64,000 bases of DNA from the NCBI RefSeq assembly GCF_026343295.1, contig NZ_JAPELY010000002.1, forward strand, positions 186,001 to 250,000, read 5' to 3'. A model generated the notes under the pieces. It did no database searches. It worked only from the letters and a program-made list of their open reading frames with translations, and was not told the DNA's origin. Shown piece after piece: positions 46,193-55,173 of this stretch (the first letter of the stretch is position 1; every line of letters begins with the position of its first letter). The stretch is from Streptomyces sp. NBC_00083. Lineage in GTDB: Bacteria > Actinomycetota > Actinomycetes > Streptomycetales > Streptomycetaceae. A program made the translations under genes and the position numbers.

Positions 46193-47626
46193 ATGCGTAC
46201 TGCTTATCGTGTGGAATCCGTCCGCGCCGCCGAAGCCGAGCTCATGCACCGCCTTCCCGAAGGCACCCTCATGCAACGAGCCGCCGCCGGCCTCGCCGCA
46301 GCCTGCGCCGACATGCTCGGCCGGGTGTACGCGGCGAGGATCGTGCTGCTCGTCGGCAGCGGCGACAACGGCGGCGACACGCTGTACGCCGGGTCCCGCC
46401 TCGCCCGCCGGGGCGCCGCCGTCCACGCCGTACTGCTCAGCCCCGACCGCGCCCACCCCGGGGGCCTCGCCGCGCTGAAGCGGGCCGGCGGCCGCGTCGC
46501 CGACGACCCGTTCGAGGTGCTGGCCACCGCCGACCTCGTACTCGACGGCATCACCGGCATCGGCGGGCACGGCGGGCTGCGTCCCGACGCGGTCCCCGTG
46601 GCCCGCGCCGCCCGGGGATCCAACGCGCTGGTCGTCGCCGTCGACCTGCCCAGCGGCGTGGACGCCGACACCGGCGAGGTGACGGGCGAGGCGCTGCGGG
46701 CGGATGCGACCGTCACGTTCGGGGCGTACAAGCCGGGCCTGCTCATCGACCCCGCGCGGGAGTACGCGGGGGCGGTGCGGCTGGTCCCCATCGGGCTCGG
46801 CCTGCCGTCCGTGCCGGAGGTCGAGGCGCTCCAACACGCCGATGTGGCCGACCTGTTGCCCACTCCGGCCGGTGAGAGCGACAAGTACCGCAGGGGTGTG
46901 GTGGGGGTCGTCGCCGGGTCGGCCCGCTACCCGGGCGCGGCCGTGCTCGCGGTGGCCGGCGCGCTGCGGGGCGGCGCGGGGGCGGTGCGGTACGTCGGTC
47001 CCGGCGGGGACGCCGTGCTGGCGCGGTTCCCCGAGACCCTGGTCTCGGACGGCCCGCCCGCCAAGGCCGGACGGGTGCAGGCGTGGGTGGTCGGCCCCGG
47101 GCTCGGCGACGGGCCGGGCGTGGACGAGGTGCTCGCGTCGGACGTGCCGGTCCTCGTGGACGCGGACGGGCTGCGCGGGCTCGACCCCCGTACGGTACGG
47201 GCCCGCTCGGCGGAGACCCTGCTCACCCCGCACGCGGGCGAGGCGGCCGCGCTGCTCGGGGTGGCGCGCGAGCGGGTGGAGGCCGAACGGCTGGCGTCGG
47301 TGCGGGAGCTGGCCGAACGGTTCGGGGCGACGGTGCTCCTGAAGGGGTCGACCACGCTGGTCGCGGAGGCGGGCGGAGCGGCGGTACGGGCCAACGCGAC
47401 CGGCACGCCCTGGCTGGCGACGGCGGGCAGCGGCGATGTGCTGTCGGGGCTCGCGGGGTCGTTGCTCGCGGCGGGGTGCGGTGCGCGGGACGCGGCGTCG
47501 GCCGCGGCCTACTTGCACGGTCTTGCCGGGCGGCGGGCGGCCCAGGGCGCGCCCACGACGGCGTACGCGGTGGCCGAGGCCCTCCCGTCGGCCTGGCGTG
47601 ACATCACCCGCCCCCCAGCCGCCTGA
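46193..47626 (+). CDS. nnrD: Bifunctional NAD(P)H-hydrate epimerase / ADP-dependent dehydratase
   Basis: The enzyme repairs damaged NAD(P)HX: the epimerase half equilibrates R and S forms, the dehydratase half restores NAD(P)H using ADP. It has 477 residues from ATG 46193 with GGGGAAGGG upstream. The YjeF_N domain (1-210) has GSGDNGGDTLYAGSRLARRG; the kinase-fold domain (220-477) has the GTPWLATAGSGDVLSGLAGS motif with the catalytic Asp. This is the usual nnrE-nnrD fusion; I give the dehydratase symbol. The gene sits in the acpS-alr neighbourhood typical of Streptomyces. Confidence 0.95.
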   Translation: MRTAYRVESVRAAEAELMHRLPEGTLMQRAAAGLAAACADMLGRVYAARIVLLVGSGDNGGDTLYAGSRLARRGAAVHAVLLSPDRAHPGGLAALKRAGGRVADDPFEVLATADLVLDGITGIGGHGGLRPDAVPVARAARGSNALVVAVDLPSGVDADTGEVTGEALRADATVTFGAYKPGLLIDPAREYAGAVRLVPIGLGLPSVPEVEALQHADVADLLPTPAGESDKYRRGVVGVVAGSARYPGAAVLAVAGALRGGAGAVRYVGPGGDAVLARFPETLVSDGPPAKAGRVQAWVVGPGLGDGPGVDEVLASDVPVLVDADGLRGLDPRTVRARSAETLLTPHAGEAAALLGVARERVEAERLASVRELAERFGATVLLKGSTTLVAEAGGAAVRANATGTPWLATAGSGDVLSGLAGSLLAAGCGARDAASAAAYLHGLAGRRAAQGAPTTAYAVAEALPSAWRDITRPPAA

Positions 47627-47836
47627 CCCGCCCCGAGGTCCCGCCCCGGCCCGAAGGCCGCCCGCCCTCAAACGCCGGACGGCACCAGTGCCGCCCGGGG
47701 GGCGCGGGGAACTGCGCGCCCGGTCCCCGCGGTCCGCACCCGAAGAGCGAACCGGGGCGGCGGTGAACCCACCCCCGGGGTGACACGCACCGCGCGGCTT
47801 CCGCGACACGCCGGGGGCGGGGGGTTCGCTGGGGGA
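47627..47836 (-). repeat. Dispersed intergenic repeat, minus-strand copy after nnrD
   Basis: 47656-47730 contains CTCAAACGCCGGACGG and GGGGCGCGGGGAACTGCGCG, the same landmarks as the repeat after adk. The rest of the gap up to the transpeptidase start is GC-rich with no supported gene. Confidence 0.65.
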
Positions 47837-48844
47837 ATGACACCAGGACATTCACGTAGCAATCGCTACAAATGGGGCACCTGTGGCCTTGCCCTCGCCG
47901 CCGCACTCACCCTGGGAGCCGCCGCCCCCGCCCCCGGCGACCCCCCACCCCCGCCGAGCCTCAGACCCGTCGCACCCGGCACCGTCGCCCCCGGCACCAC
48001 CCCGGGCGCCAGCACCGCCGTCCCCGGCGAACCCGCGCCCCCCGCGCCCGGCAACTCCGCCCCCGAGCCCAGCGAGGCCCTCGTGCCCGGCATCGCCGAG
48101 GCCCAGGCGGAGCCGGTCGATACGCCGGACCAGGTGCTGCCGCCGCTCGTCTACCAGCCGGGCGCCGACGAGGACCGGGCCGAGCCCGCCGAGGCGCCGG
48201 CCGGCGCGTACCGCCTCGTCGAATACGTACCGCGCAGCGAGGTCGCCGCCAAGCCGGGCAGCTGCACCACCAGGACCGGGCCGCACCAGCGCCAGGTCGA
48301 GCAGTGGCTCGGGCTGAAGGCCGACGGGCGGCAGTCGCCCGCGGACTGCGCCGCGATCCGCAAGTTCCAGCAGGCGCAGGGCATCTCACCCACCATCGGC
48401 TTCGCGGGCCCGGTCACCTGGTCGCGGATGCAGTTCCTGTCCGCGCGCAAGAACCCCAACGCCGCCCACAAGTGCCCCGTGAAGAAGACGCGGGTGGCCT
48501 GCGTCGACCTCAACCGGCAGCTGATGTGGGTACAGACCGGCAAGAAGGTGACGTACGGTCCGGTGCCGATCCGCAGCGGACGGGCCTCGCTGCCCACCCG
48601 GGCCGGCTGGCACAAGGTCTACTGGCGGCACAAGAACCACTGGTCGACCATCTACCACCAGTCCATGCCCTACGCCCAGTTCTTCGACGGCGGCCAGGCC
48701 TTCCACGCGATCTACCACAGCGTGTACACCACCGTCGGCAGCCAGGGCTGCGTCAACCTCACCCTCGCCGACGCGCGCAGCCTCTGGAACGCCCTGCGCA
48801 CCGGCGACGGCGTCTATGTGTGGGGGCACCGCGAGGGCACCTGA
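47837..48844 (+). CDS. Exported L,D-transpeptidase with peptidoglycan-binding domain
   Basis: L,D-transpeptidases make 3-3 cross-links in peptidoglycan. It has 335 residues from ATG 47837; the upstream in-frame GTG at 47780 would spoil the signal peptide. A signal peptide covers about 1-31, followed by a long Pro-rich linker, a peptidoglycan-binding domain (about 145-200, HQRQVEQWLGLKADG, AIRKFQQAQG), then YkuD (about 219-330). The nucleophile is C305 in GSQGCVNL, where the commoner motif is SHGC; H290 and H294 are the other candidates for the active site. It precedes alr, another wall gene. Confidence 0.9.
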   Translation: MTPGHSRSNRYKWGTCGLALAAALTLGAAAPAPGDPPPPPSLRPVAPGTVAPGTTPGASTAVPGEPAPPAPGNSAPEPSEALVPGIAEAQAEPVDTPDQVLPPLVYQPGADEDRAEPAEAPAGAYRLVEYVPRSEVAAKPGSCTTRTGPHQRQVEQWLGLKADGRQSPADCAAIRKFQQAQGISPTIGFAGPVTWSRMQFLSARKNPNAAHKCPVKKTRVACVDLNRQLMWVQTGKKVTYGPVPIRSGRASLPTRAGWHKVYWRHKNHWSTIYHQSMPYAQFFDGGQAFHAIYHSVYTTVGSQGCVNLTLADARSLWNALRTGDGVYVWGHREGT

Positions 48845-48912
48845 GCGGCACCGGGGCGGATGTGTCCCGCGGCACAATCCGGGTCCTCGTACGCTCTGAG
48901 AGACTTGGCGCG

Positions 48913-50070
48913 ATGACCGCGATGACTCAATACCCCGCCGAGCGCGCCCGCGCCGAGATCGACCTGGGCGCGCTGCGTGCCAACGTCCGGACGCTGCGCG
49001 CCTGTTCACCGGGCGCGCAGCTCATGGCCGTGGTGAAGGCGGACGCCTACGGGCACGGCGCGCTGCCGTGCGCGCGGGCCGCGCAGGAGGCGGGCGCCGC
49101 CTGGATCGGCACCGCCACCCCCGACGAGGCGCTCGCCCTGCGCGCGGCCGGCGTCGAGGGCCGGATGATGTGCTGGCTGTGGACGCCCGGCGGCCCCTGG
49201 CGCGAGGCGGTCGAGGCGGACATCGACGTCTCGGTGAGCGGGATGTGGGCGCTGCGCGAGGTCATCGAGGCGGCCCGCGCCGCCGGGCGCACGGCCAGGG
49301 TCCAGCTCAAGGCCGACACCGGCCTCGGCCGCAACGGCTGCCAGCCCGCCGACTGGCCGGAACTGGTGCACGCGGCGCTCGCCGCCCCCGGGGTGAGGGT
49401 CACCGGCCTCTGGTCGCACTTCGCCTGCGCCGACGAGCCGGGCCACCCCTCGATCGCGGCCCAGCTCTCGGTGTTCCAGGAGATGACGGCGTACGCGGAG
49501 AAGGCGGGCATCACCCCCGAGGTGCGGCACATCGCCAACTCGCCGGCCACCCTCACCCTCCCCGAGTCCCACTTCGACCTCGTCCGCACCGGCATCGCCA
49601 TGTACGGCGTCTCGCCCGCGCCCGAGCTGGGCACCGCGCGGGAACTCGGGCTGCGTCCGGTCATGACGCTCTCCGCGTCGGTGGCGCTGTCCAAGCACGT
49701 TCCGGCGGGTCACGGCGTCAGTTACGGGCATCAGTACGTCACCAGGAGCGAGACCACCCTCGGTCTCGTCCCGCTCGGTTACGCCGACGGCATTCCGCGG
49801 CACGCGTCCGGGCGGGGCCCGGTCCTGGTGGGCGGAAAGGTGCGGACCGCGGCGGGCCGCATTGCCATGGACCAGTTCGTGGTCGACCTTGAGGGGGACA
49901 CGGTCGAGGCGGGCGCGCGGGCGGTGCTGTTCGGTCCGGGCGACGGGGGAGAGCCGACGGCGGAGGACTGGGCGCGGGCGGCGGACACCATCGCCTACGA
50001 GATCGTGACGCGCATCGGCGCGCGGGTTCCCCGCGTCTACGTCCACGCGTCGGCCGGCGAGGAAGCGTAA
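48913..50070 (+). CDS. alr: Alanine racemase
   Basis: Alr makes D-alanine for peptidoglycan using PLP. It has 385 residues from ATG 48913 (ATG 48922 is an alternative) behind GAGAGA. The PLP lysine is K42 in VVKADAYGHG; the catalytic tyrosine is Y271 in HGVSYGHQY. RIAMDQFVVDL and GEPTAEDWA are conserved. A -10-like TACGCT lies a short way upstream. The longer in-frame ORF that starts inside the transpeptidase gene is not real. Confidence 0.95.
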   Translation: MTAMTQYPAERARAEIDLGALRANVRTLRACSPGAQLMAVVKADAYGHGALPCARAAQEAGAAWIGTATPDEALALRAAGVEGRMMCWLWTPGGPWREAVEADIDVSVSGMWALREVIEAARAAGRTARVQLKADTGLGRNGCQPADWPELVHAALAAPGVRVTGLWSHFACADEPGHPSIAAQLSVFQEMTAYAEKAGITPEVRHIANSPATLTLPESHFDLVRTGIAMYGVSPAPELGTARELGLRPVMTLSASVALSKHVPAGHGVSYGHQYVTRSETTLGLVPLGYADGIPRHASGRGPVLVGGKVRTAAGRIAMDQFVVDLEGDTVEAGARAVLFGPGDGGEPTAEDWARAADTIAYEIVTRIGARVPRVYVHASAGEEA

Positions 50071-50101
50071 GAGCGGCTACGAGCAGGAGCGGAGCGGCAC
50101 G

Positions 50102-51337
50102 GTGAGCGAGACCAGCACGGGGGACGCCGTCGTGTCCGCGGTCCAGGACGCACAGTCGGCGGTGGGCAACTGGCGCCTCGCCTCGATCGCGGGCGCCGCG
50201 ATAGGCGTGGTCGCCGCGGGCGCGGCGGCCGGCGTGGCCATAGAGCGGCTCACGGTCGGGCGCGGCATGCGCAGGAAGGCGCGGCTCGCCCTCGACGCGA
50301 CGGGTCCCTACGGGTCGCTGCGGGGCGCGCCGGGCCGGGCGGTCGGCGACGACGGAACGGTCCTGTACTACGAGAGCGACGAGGCCGAGCCGGACGCGGG
50401 CGCCCACGGTCCGCGCAAGCGCCGGCTCTTCGGACGCAAGGTCCCGGCCCCGGTCACCGTGGTGTTCTCGCACGGCTACTGCCTCAACCAGGACTCCTGG
50501 CACTTCCAGCGGGCCGCGCTGCGCGGGGTGCTGCGCACGGTCCACTGGGACCAGCGCAGCCACGGCCGCTCGGACCGCGGCAAGGCCCAGCGCGACGGCG
50601 TGCCCATCGACATCGACCAGCTCGGCCGTGACCTGAAGGCCGTCATCGACGCGGCGGCGCCCGAGGGCCCGCTCGTCCTGGTCGGCCACTCCATGGGCGG
50701 CATGACGATCATGGCCCTCGCCGACCAGTACCCCGAGCTGATCCGCGACCGCGTCGTGGGCGTCGCCTTCGTCGGTACGTCGTCGGGCAGGCTCGGCGAG
50801 GTCAACTACGGGCTCCCGGTCGCCGGGGTCAACGCGGTGCGGCGGGTGCTGCCGGGCGTCCTCAAGGCGCTGGGCTCGCAGGCCGAGCTGGTGGAGCGGG
50901 GCCGGCGGGCCACGGCCGACCTGTTCGCGGGCATGATCAAGCGCTACTCGTTCTCCTCGAAGGACGTCGACCCGGCGATCGCCCGGTTCGCCGAGCGGAT
51001 GATCGAGAGCACCCCGATCGACGTGGTCGCGGAGTTCTACCCGGCCTTCTCCGACCACGACAAGACGGCGGCGCTCGCGATCTTCGCGGAGGTCCCCGTC
51101 CTGGTCCTCGCGGGCGACCGCGACCTGGTCACGCCCAGCTCGCACAGCGAGGCCATCGCGGATCTGCTGCCCGACGCCGAGCTGGTCATCGTGCCGGACG
51201 GCGGGCACCTGGTGATGCTGGAGCACCCCGAGACCGTCACCGACCGCCTCGCGGACCTGCTCGCCCGGGTCGGTGCGGTGCCGGGGGCCGCTAACGTTGG
51301 GACGTATGGAAGCACCGCACAGCAGCCCGGCCGCTGA
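50102..51337 (+). CDS. Alpha/beta hydrolase with N-terminal membrane segment
   Basis: It has 411 residues from GTG 50102 (GGAGCGG upstream). A hydrophobic segment at about 29-48 suggests membrane anchoring. The hydrolase fold has FSHGYCLNQDSWHFQR (oxyanion region), the nucleophile elbow GHSMGGMT, GDRDLVTPSSHSEA (acid) and DGGHLVMLEHPE (His). The substrate is unknown. It lies between alr and tsaE, an arrangement conserved in actinomycetes; its end overlaps tsaE by 32 bp. Confidence 0.9.
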   Translation: MSETSTGDAVVSAVQDAQSAVGNWRLASIAGAAIGVVAAGAAAGVAIERLTVGRGMRRKARLALDATGPYGSLRGAPGRAVGDDGTVLYYESDEAEPDAGAHGPRKRRLFGRKVPAPVTVVFSHGYCLNQDSWHFQRAALRGVLRTVHWDQRSHGRSDRGKAQRDGVPIDIDQLGRDLKAVIDAAAPEGPLVLVGHSMGGMTIMALADQYPELIRDRVVGVAFVGTSSGRLGEVNYGLPVAGVNAVRRVLPGVLKALGSQAELVERGRRATADLFAGMIKRYSFSSKDVDPAIARFAERMIESTPIDVVAEFYPAFSDHDKTAALAIFAEVPVLVLAGDRDLVTPSSHSEAIADLLPDAELVIVPDGGHLVMLEHPETVTDRLADLLARVGAVPGAANVGTYGSTAQQPGR

Positions 51338-51815
51338 CGCCGGCACCCGCCTGACCCTCGACTCCCCTTCCGAAATGCAGGAGTTGGGGCGCCGCATCGC
51401 CAAACTGCTCCGCCCCGGCGACCTCGTGATGCTCACCGGGGAGCTCGGCGCCGGCAAGACGACCCTGACCCGCGGCCTCGGCGAGGGCCTCGGCGTGCGG
51501 GGCGCCGTGACCTCGCCCACCTTCGTCATCGCCCGGGTCCACCCCTCCCTGACCGGCGGCCCCGCCCTGGTGCACGTGGACGCGTACCGCCTCGGCGGAG
51601 GCCTCGACGAGATGGAGGACCTCGACCTCGACGTGGAGCTGCCCGAGTCCGTGGTGGTCGTCGAATGGGGCGAGGGCAAGGTCGAGGAGCTCTCCGACAA
51701 CCGGCTCCAGGTGCTCATCGACCGCGCCGTGGGCGAGAGCGACGACGACCGCAGGACGGTGACCGTCACCGGAATCGGAGCGCGCTGGGCGGGCGCCGGG
51801 CTCGAGAACCTCTGA
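51306..51815 (+). CDS. tsaE: tRNA t6A synthesis ATPase TsaE
   Basis: TsaE is the P-loop ATPase that partners TsaB-TsaD in forming N6-threonylcarbamoyladenosine on tRNA. It has 169 residues from ATG 51306, inside the end of the hydrolase gene. The Walker A is GELGAGKTTLTRG; VTSPTFVIARVH and HVDAYRLGG follow. TAACGT ends 8 nt before the ATG, so a leaderless internal transcript is possible. Its partners tsaB and tsaD lie 1-3 kb downstream. Confidence 0.94.
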   Translation: MEAPHSSPAADAGTRLTLDSPSEMQELGRRIAKLLRPGDLVMLTGELGAGKTTLTRGLGEGLGVRGAVTSPTFVIARVHPSLTGGPALVHVDAYRLGGGLDEMEDLDLDVELPESVVVVEWGEGKVEELSDNRLQVLIDRAVGESDDDRRTVTVTGIGARWAGAGLENL

Positions 51816-51918
51816 GGCGGCGGTGGGGCGCGGCTTGAGGGCGCCGTACGTTCCGACAAGACGTCGGCAAAATGTTGCGCCGGTCGTACCGGGCGTGGTC
51901 ACATGGAGGAAGAGACCT

Positions 51919-51936
51919 GGTTAGGTCTACCTAACC
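51919..51936. promoter_or_regulatory. Perfect palindrome GGTTAGGT-CT-ACCTAACC
   Basis: Eight-base arms with a 2-nt centre, 32 bp before a small gene. It resembles iron-box half sites (TTAGGT/ACCTAA), but the arms are 2 bp apart instead of 7. It could instead fold as a 7-bp hairpin with a TCTA loop after tsaE. Confidence 0.5.
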
Positions 51937-51967
51937 GCGCCTTCTTCCGCAGCCTCAGGAGGCCGCC

Positions 51968-52144
51968 ATGACCGTGCCGGAACGCGAAGCGAAGCCGCAG
52001 GCCCCGCGGGGCGTCCCGGTGCCGCCCGGGGTGTCGATACACGATCTGCTCGCCTCGTGCGCCGCGGCGAGCGCCGTGTCGACCCCGCCGCGCGAGAGCG
52101 CTCCGGTCGCCGACGAGGGTGAGGTCCGCCAGGACGCGGCGTAG
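51968..52144 (+). CDS. Small conserved-type protein of unknown function, 58 residues
   Basis: ATG 51968 is preceded by a perfect AGGAGG at 51956-51961. The product has a Pro-rich N-terminus, the central segment SIHDLLASCAAASAVSTPP and an acidic C-terminus. There is no membrane helix or metal motif beyond one Cys. Small proteins with a similar central segment are, from memory, common in Streptomyces; no function is known to me. The palindrome upstream may regulate it. Confidence 0.65.
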   Translation: MTVPEREAKPQAPRGVPVPPGVSIHDLLASCAAASAVSTPPRESAPVADEGEVRQDAA

Positions 52145-52213
52145 TCCTATCGAGTGGCGTCGCGCGGGCGCGCCCCGGGGCGGTGGCCCCTCAGGGGGTG
52201 ACGGCAGCGCCCG

Positions 52214-52780
52214 CTACGGGACGACGACGACCTTGGAGTTGTGCGTCGCGAACGCCCACATCGCGTCGCCGTCGGCCCGCTGCATGCGGATCCCGCCGGT
52301 CTTCTTCTCCGTCTTCGGGCTCGACATCGAGTCGTTGACGGCGGCACTGAAGCCCACCACCACGTTCTTGGCGGTGGTGAAGACCACGACGTGCTCGATG
52401 GCCACCCCGTCCGAGCCCGTGGTGTGCCCGGTGCGCGAGGTCACGATGTAGGTGCCCGGCTTCGGGCTGACCGCCGAGGGGACGACCGCGAAGGTCCTCG
52501 GCGTCTTCGCGACGCCCGCCAGCCACACCCGCTTCGCGCTCAGCGAATACACGACGCGTACGCCCGTGCCCGAGTTGGCCGGCACCGAGAGGTCGGGCTT
52601 GCTCGCGGGGGAGCCGGCGGGCGGCACGTTCGACGGCTTGGCCGAGGCCGACGCGCTGCTCGGAGCCGCCAGGTCGGCGGCGGGAGGCGCGCTCGCCGAA
52701 GCCTGGTAGGCGAGGAAGCCGACCACCGCGAGAGCGGCCGCGGTGAGCCCGGCCACGAATCCCGTGCTGCTCCTTGCCAC
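52214..52780 (-). CDS. Membrane-anchored YkuD-like domain protein lacking the catalytic cysteine
   Basis: It has 188 residues from GTG 52780 with AAGGGGA upstream. An N-terminal membrane or signal segment covers about 8-28, followed by an Ala/Ser/Pro linker to about 65. Residues 74-188 follow the YkuD pattern (VVYSLSAKRVWLAG, KPGTYIVTSRTG, IRMQRADGDAMWAF, VVVVP). Where L,D-transpeptidases have SHGCIRM this protein has TGGIRM (G162, G163), so Cys and His are both lost. It is probably a non-catalytic wall-binding or regulatory relative. It is divergent from tsaB. Confidence 0.75.
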   Translation of the reverse strand: MARSSTGFVAGLTAAALAVVGFLAYQASASAPPAADLAAPSSASASAKPSNVPPAGSPASKPDLSVPANSGTGVRVVYSLSAKRVWLAGVAKTPRTFAVVPSAVSPKPGTYIVTSRTGHTTGSDGVAIEHVVVFTTAKNVVVGFSAAVNDSMSSPKTEKKTGGIRMQRADGDAMWAFATHNSKVVVVP

Positions 52781-52889
52781 CTGGGCTTCCCCTTTCGTAC
52801 GTACGTGCATGTCTACGGTCATACCTGCGGCTGACGGTAGCAGCAGGTGACGGCTCGGGCGGGACGCCGTGCCCCCGCCGCCTTGGTCG

Positions 52890-52895
52890 TAGGCT
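52890..52895 (+). promoter_or_regulatory. Candidate -10 giving a leaderless tsaB mRNA
   Basis: TAGGCT in the context GGTCGTAGGCTG, 6 nt before the GTG start, the same arrangement as upstream of glmS. Confidence 0.42.
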
Positions 52896-52901
52896 GTTCG
52901 C

Positions 52902-53555
52902 GTGCTCTTGCTCGCCGTTGATACCGCCACCCCCGCCGTCACCGTCGCCCTGCACGACGGCACGTCCGTCGTCGCCGAGGCCCGCCAGATCGACGCCCGC
53001 CGGCACGGGGAGCTGCTGCTGCCCGCCGTCGACCGGGTGCTCGCCGAGGCCGGTCTTGACCTCGCCGCCGTGACGGACCTGGTCGTCGGGGTCGGCCCCG
53101 GCCCCTACACCGGGCTGCGCGTCGGCCTGGTCACCGCCGCGACCTTCGGTTCGGTGCTCGGCGTGCCCGTCCACGGGCTGTGCAGCCTCGACGGGCTCGC
53201 TTACGCCTCCGGGATCGAGGAGCCGTTCGTGGTCGCCACGGACGCCCGCCGCAAGGAGGTCTACTGGGCCCGCTACGACGACTTCCGCACCCGCGCCGGC
53301 GACCCCGGTGTCGACCGGCCCGCCGACATCGCCGGCGAGCTGAGCGGTCTGCCCGTCGTCGGCCAGGGCGCGGTGCTCTACCCGGAGGCGTTCCCCGCCG
53401 CGCTCGGCCCCGAGCACCAGTCGGCGGGCGCCCTGGCCTCGCTCGCCGCCGAGAAGCTCGCCGCGGGCTCGCCCTTCCTGCCGCCGACGCCGCTGTACCT
53501 GCGCAGGCCGGACGCGCAGGTGCCCAAGAACTACAAGGTGGTCACCCCCCAGTGA
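52902..53555 (+). CDS. tsaB: tRNA t6A synthesis protein TsaB
   Basis: TsaB is the non-catalytic ASKHA-fold partner of TsaD. It has 217 residues from GTG 52902. LLAVDTATPAVTVAL and GVGPGPYTGLRVGLV are the family signatures. The stop overlaps the rimI start (GTGA), so tsaB-rimI-tsaD form a translationally coupled operon. Confidence 0.94.
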   Translation: MLLLAVDTATPAVTVALHDGTSVVAEARQIDARRHGELLLPAVDRVLAEAGLDLAAVTDLVVGVGPGPYTGLRVGLVTAATFGSVLGVPVHGLCSLDGLAYASGIEEPFVVATDARRKEVYWARYDDFRTRAGDPGVDRPADIAGELSGLPVVGQGAVLYPEAFPAALGPEHQSAGALASLAAEKLAAGSPFLPPTPLYLRRPDAQVPKNYKVVTPQ

Positions 53556-54058
53556 CCCCTCCGTCGCTGCGCGAGATGCGCTGGTGGGACATTGCGCCCG
53601 TGCTCGACCTCGAACACGAACTCTTCCCCGAGGACGCCTGGTCCGAGGGGATGTTCTGGTCCGAGCTCGCCCACGCGCGCGGGCCCGGCGCCACCCGCCG
53701 TTACGTGGTCGCCGAGACCTTCGACGGCGGAGAGGCGCGGCTGGTGGGGTACGCGGGGCTCGCCGCCGCCGGTGACCTCGGCGACGTCCAGACCATCGCC
53801 GCCGCCCGCGACCAGTGGGGCACCGGGCTCGGCGCCCGTCTCCTGACCGACCTCCTCAAGCACGCCACCGCCTTCGAGTGCGACGAGGTCCTGCTCGAAG
53901 TGCGCGTGGACAACACCCGGGCCCAGAAGCTGTACGAGCGCTTCGGCTTCGAGCCCATCGGCTTCCGGCGCGGCTACTACCAGCCGGGCAACGTCGACGC
54001 GCTCGTGATGCGACTGACCGTCCAGGAATATGTCCAAGGAACAGAAGAGACTGACTGA
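53552..54058 (+). CDS. rimI: Ribosomal protein S18-alanine N-acetyltransferase
   Basis: A GNAT acetyltransferase, RimI type. It has 168 residues from GTG 53552. The acetyl-CoA loop lies around [18 protein letters not shown], and the C-terminal [21 protein letters not shown] motif is typical of RimI. Genes for RimI commonly sit between tsaB and tsaD in actinobacteria. The overlap with tsaD is TGATG. Confidence 0.9.
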   Translation: MTPPSLREMRWWDIAPVLDLEHELFPEDAWSEGMFWSELAHARGPGATRRYVVAETFDGGEARLVGYAGLAAAGDLGDVQTIAAARDQWGTGLGARLLTDLLKHATAFECDEVLLEVRVDNTRAQKLYERFGFEPIGFRRGYYQPGNVDALVMRLTVQEYVQGTEETD

Positions 54059-55173
54059 TGGCTGACGAACCGCTCGTACTGGGCATCGAGACCTCCTGCG
54101 ACGAGACCGGCGTCGGTATCGTCCGCGGGACGACGCTGCTCGCCGATGCCGTGGCCTCCAGCGTGGACACGCACGCCAGGTTCGGCGGCGTGGTCCCCGA
54201 GATCGCCTCGCGGGCCCACCTCGAAGCGATGGTCCCCACCATCGAGCGCGCCCTGAAGACCGCCGGTATCTCCGCGCGCGACCTCGACGGCATCGCGGTC
54301 ACCGCGGGCCCCGGGCTCGCCGGCGCGCTGCTCGTCGGAGTCTCGGCCGCCAAGGCGTACGCGTACGCCCTGAACAAGCCGCTGTACGGGGTCAACCACC
54401 TCGCCTCGCACATCTGCGTCGACCAGCTGGAGCACGGGCCGCTGCCCGAGCCGACGATGGCGCTGCTCGTCTCCGGCGGCCACTCCTCGCTGCTGCTCGC
54501 CCCCGACATCACCGCCGATGTCCGGCCGCTCGGGGCCACCATCGACGACGCCGCGGGCGAGGCCTTCGACAAGATCGCCCGGGTGCTCGACCTCGGCTTC
54601 CCCGGCGGCCCGGTCATCGACCGGCTCGCGCGCGAGGGCGACCCGAAGGCGATCGCGTTCCCGCGCGGCCTGACCGGCTCCCGCGACCCGCTCTACGACT
54701 TCTCCTTCTCCGGCCTGAAGACGGCGGTGGCCCGCTGGATCGAGGCCAAGCGCACGGCGGGCGAGGAGGTGCCGGTGCGCGATGTGGCCGCGTCCTTCCA
54801 GGAGGCGGTGGTGGACGTGCTGACCCGCAAGGCCGTACGGGCCTGCAAGGACGAGGGCGTCGACCACCTGATGATCGGCGGCGGCGTGGCCGCCAACTCC
54901 CGGCTGCGCGCGCTCGCCCAGGAGCGCTGCGAGCGGGCCGGCATCCGGCTGCGGGTGCCGCGGCCCGGCCTGTGCACCGACAACGGCGCGATGGTCGCCG
55001 CGCTCGGCGCCGAGATGGTGGCGAGGAACCGGCCCTGCTCCGACCTGGAGCTCTCGGCGGACTCCTCGCTTCCGGTGACCGAGCCGCATGTACCGGGCGA
55101 GGCGCACGCGCATGCCCCCGGGCACGACCACGACCATGTGCACGAGGTCAGCAAGAAGAACCTGTACTCATGA
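54058..55173 (+). CDS. tsaD: tRNA t6A transferase TsaD
   Basis: TsaD transfers the threonylcarbamoyl group to A37 of tRNA. It has 371 residues. [13 protein letters not shown] opens the ASKHA fold; H114 and H118 (NHLASHI) bind iron; SGGHSSLLL and [12 protein letters not shown] are conserved. The C-terminus carries an extra tail with seven histidines between residues 344 and 362 (alternating His-Asp/Ala), not part of the E. coli protein. The stop overlaps a small downstream gene (ATGA). Confidence 0.95.
   Translation: MADEPLVLGIETSCDETGVGIVRGTTLLADAVASSVDTHARFGGVVPEIASRAHLEAMVPTIERALKTAGISARDLDGIAVTAGPGLAGALLVGVSAAKAYAYALNKPLYGVNHLASHICVDQLEHGPLPEPTMALLVSGGHSSLLLAPDITADVRPLGATIDDAAGEAFDKIARVLDLGFPGGPVIDRLAREGDPKAIAFPRGLTGSRDPLYDFSFSGLKTAVARWIEAKRTAGEEVPVRDVAASFQEAVVDVLTRKAVRACKDEGVDHLMIGGGVAANSRLRALAQERCERAGIRLRVPRPGLCTDNGAMVAALGAEMVARNRPCSDLELSADSSLPVTEPHVPGEAHAHAPGHDHDHVHEVSKKNLYS

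Noticed and set aside
47872..48912. Upstream extension of the alr frame
   Set aside because: It is a shadow frame of the transpeptidase gene, rich in Arg/Ala, and unlike alanine racemase.
51919..51936. Calling the palindrome a true DmdR/DtxR iron box
   Set aside because: The half sites match, but their spacing is 2 bp instead of 7, so I report it only as an unassigned operator candidate.
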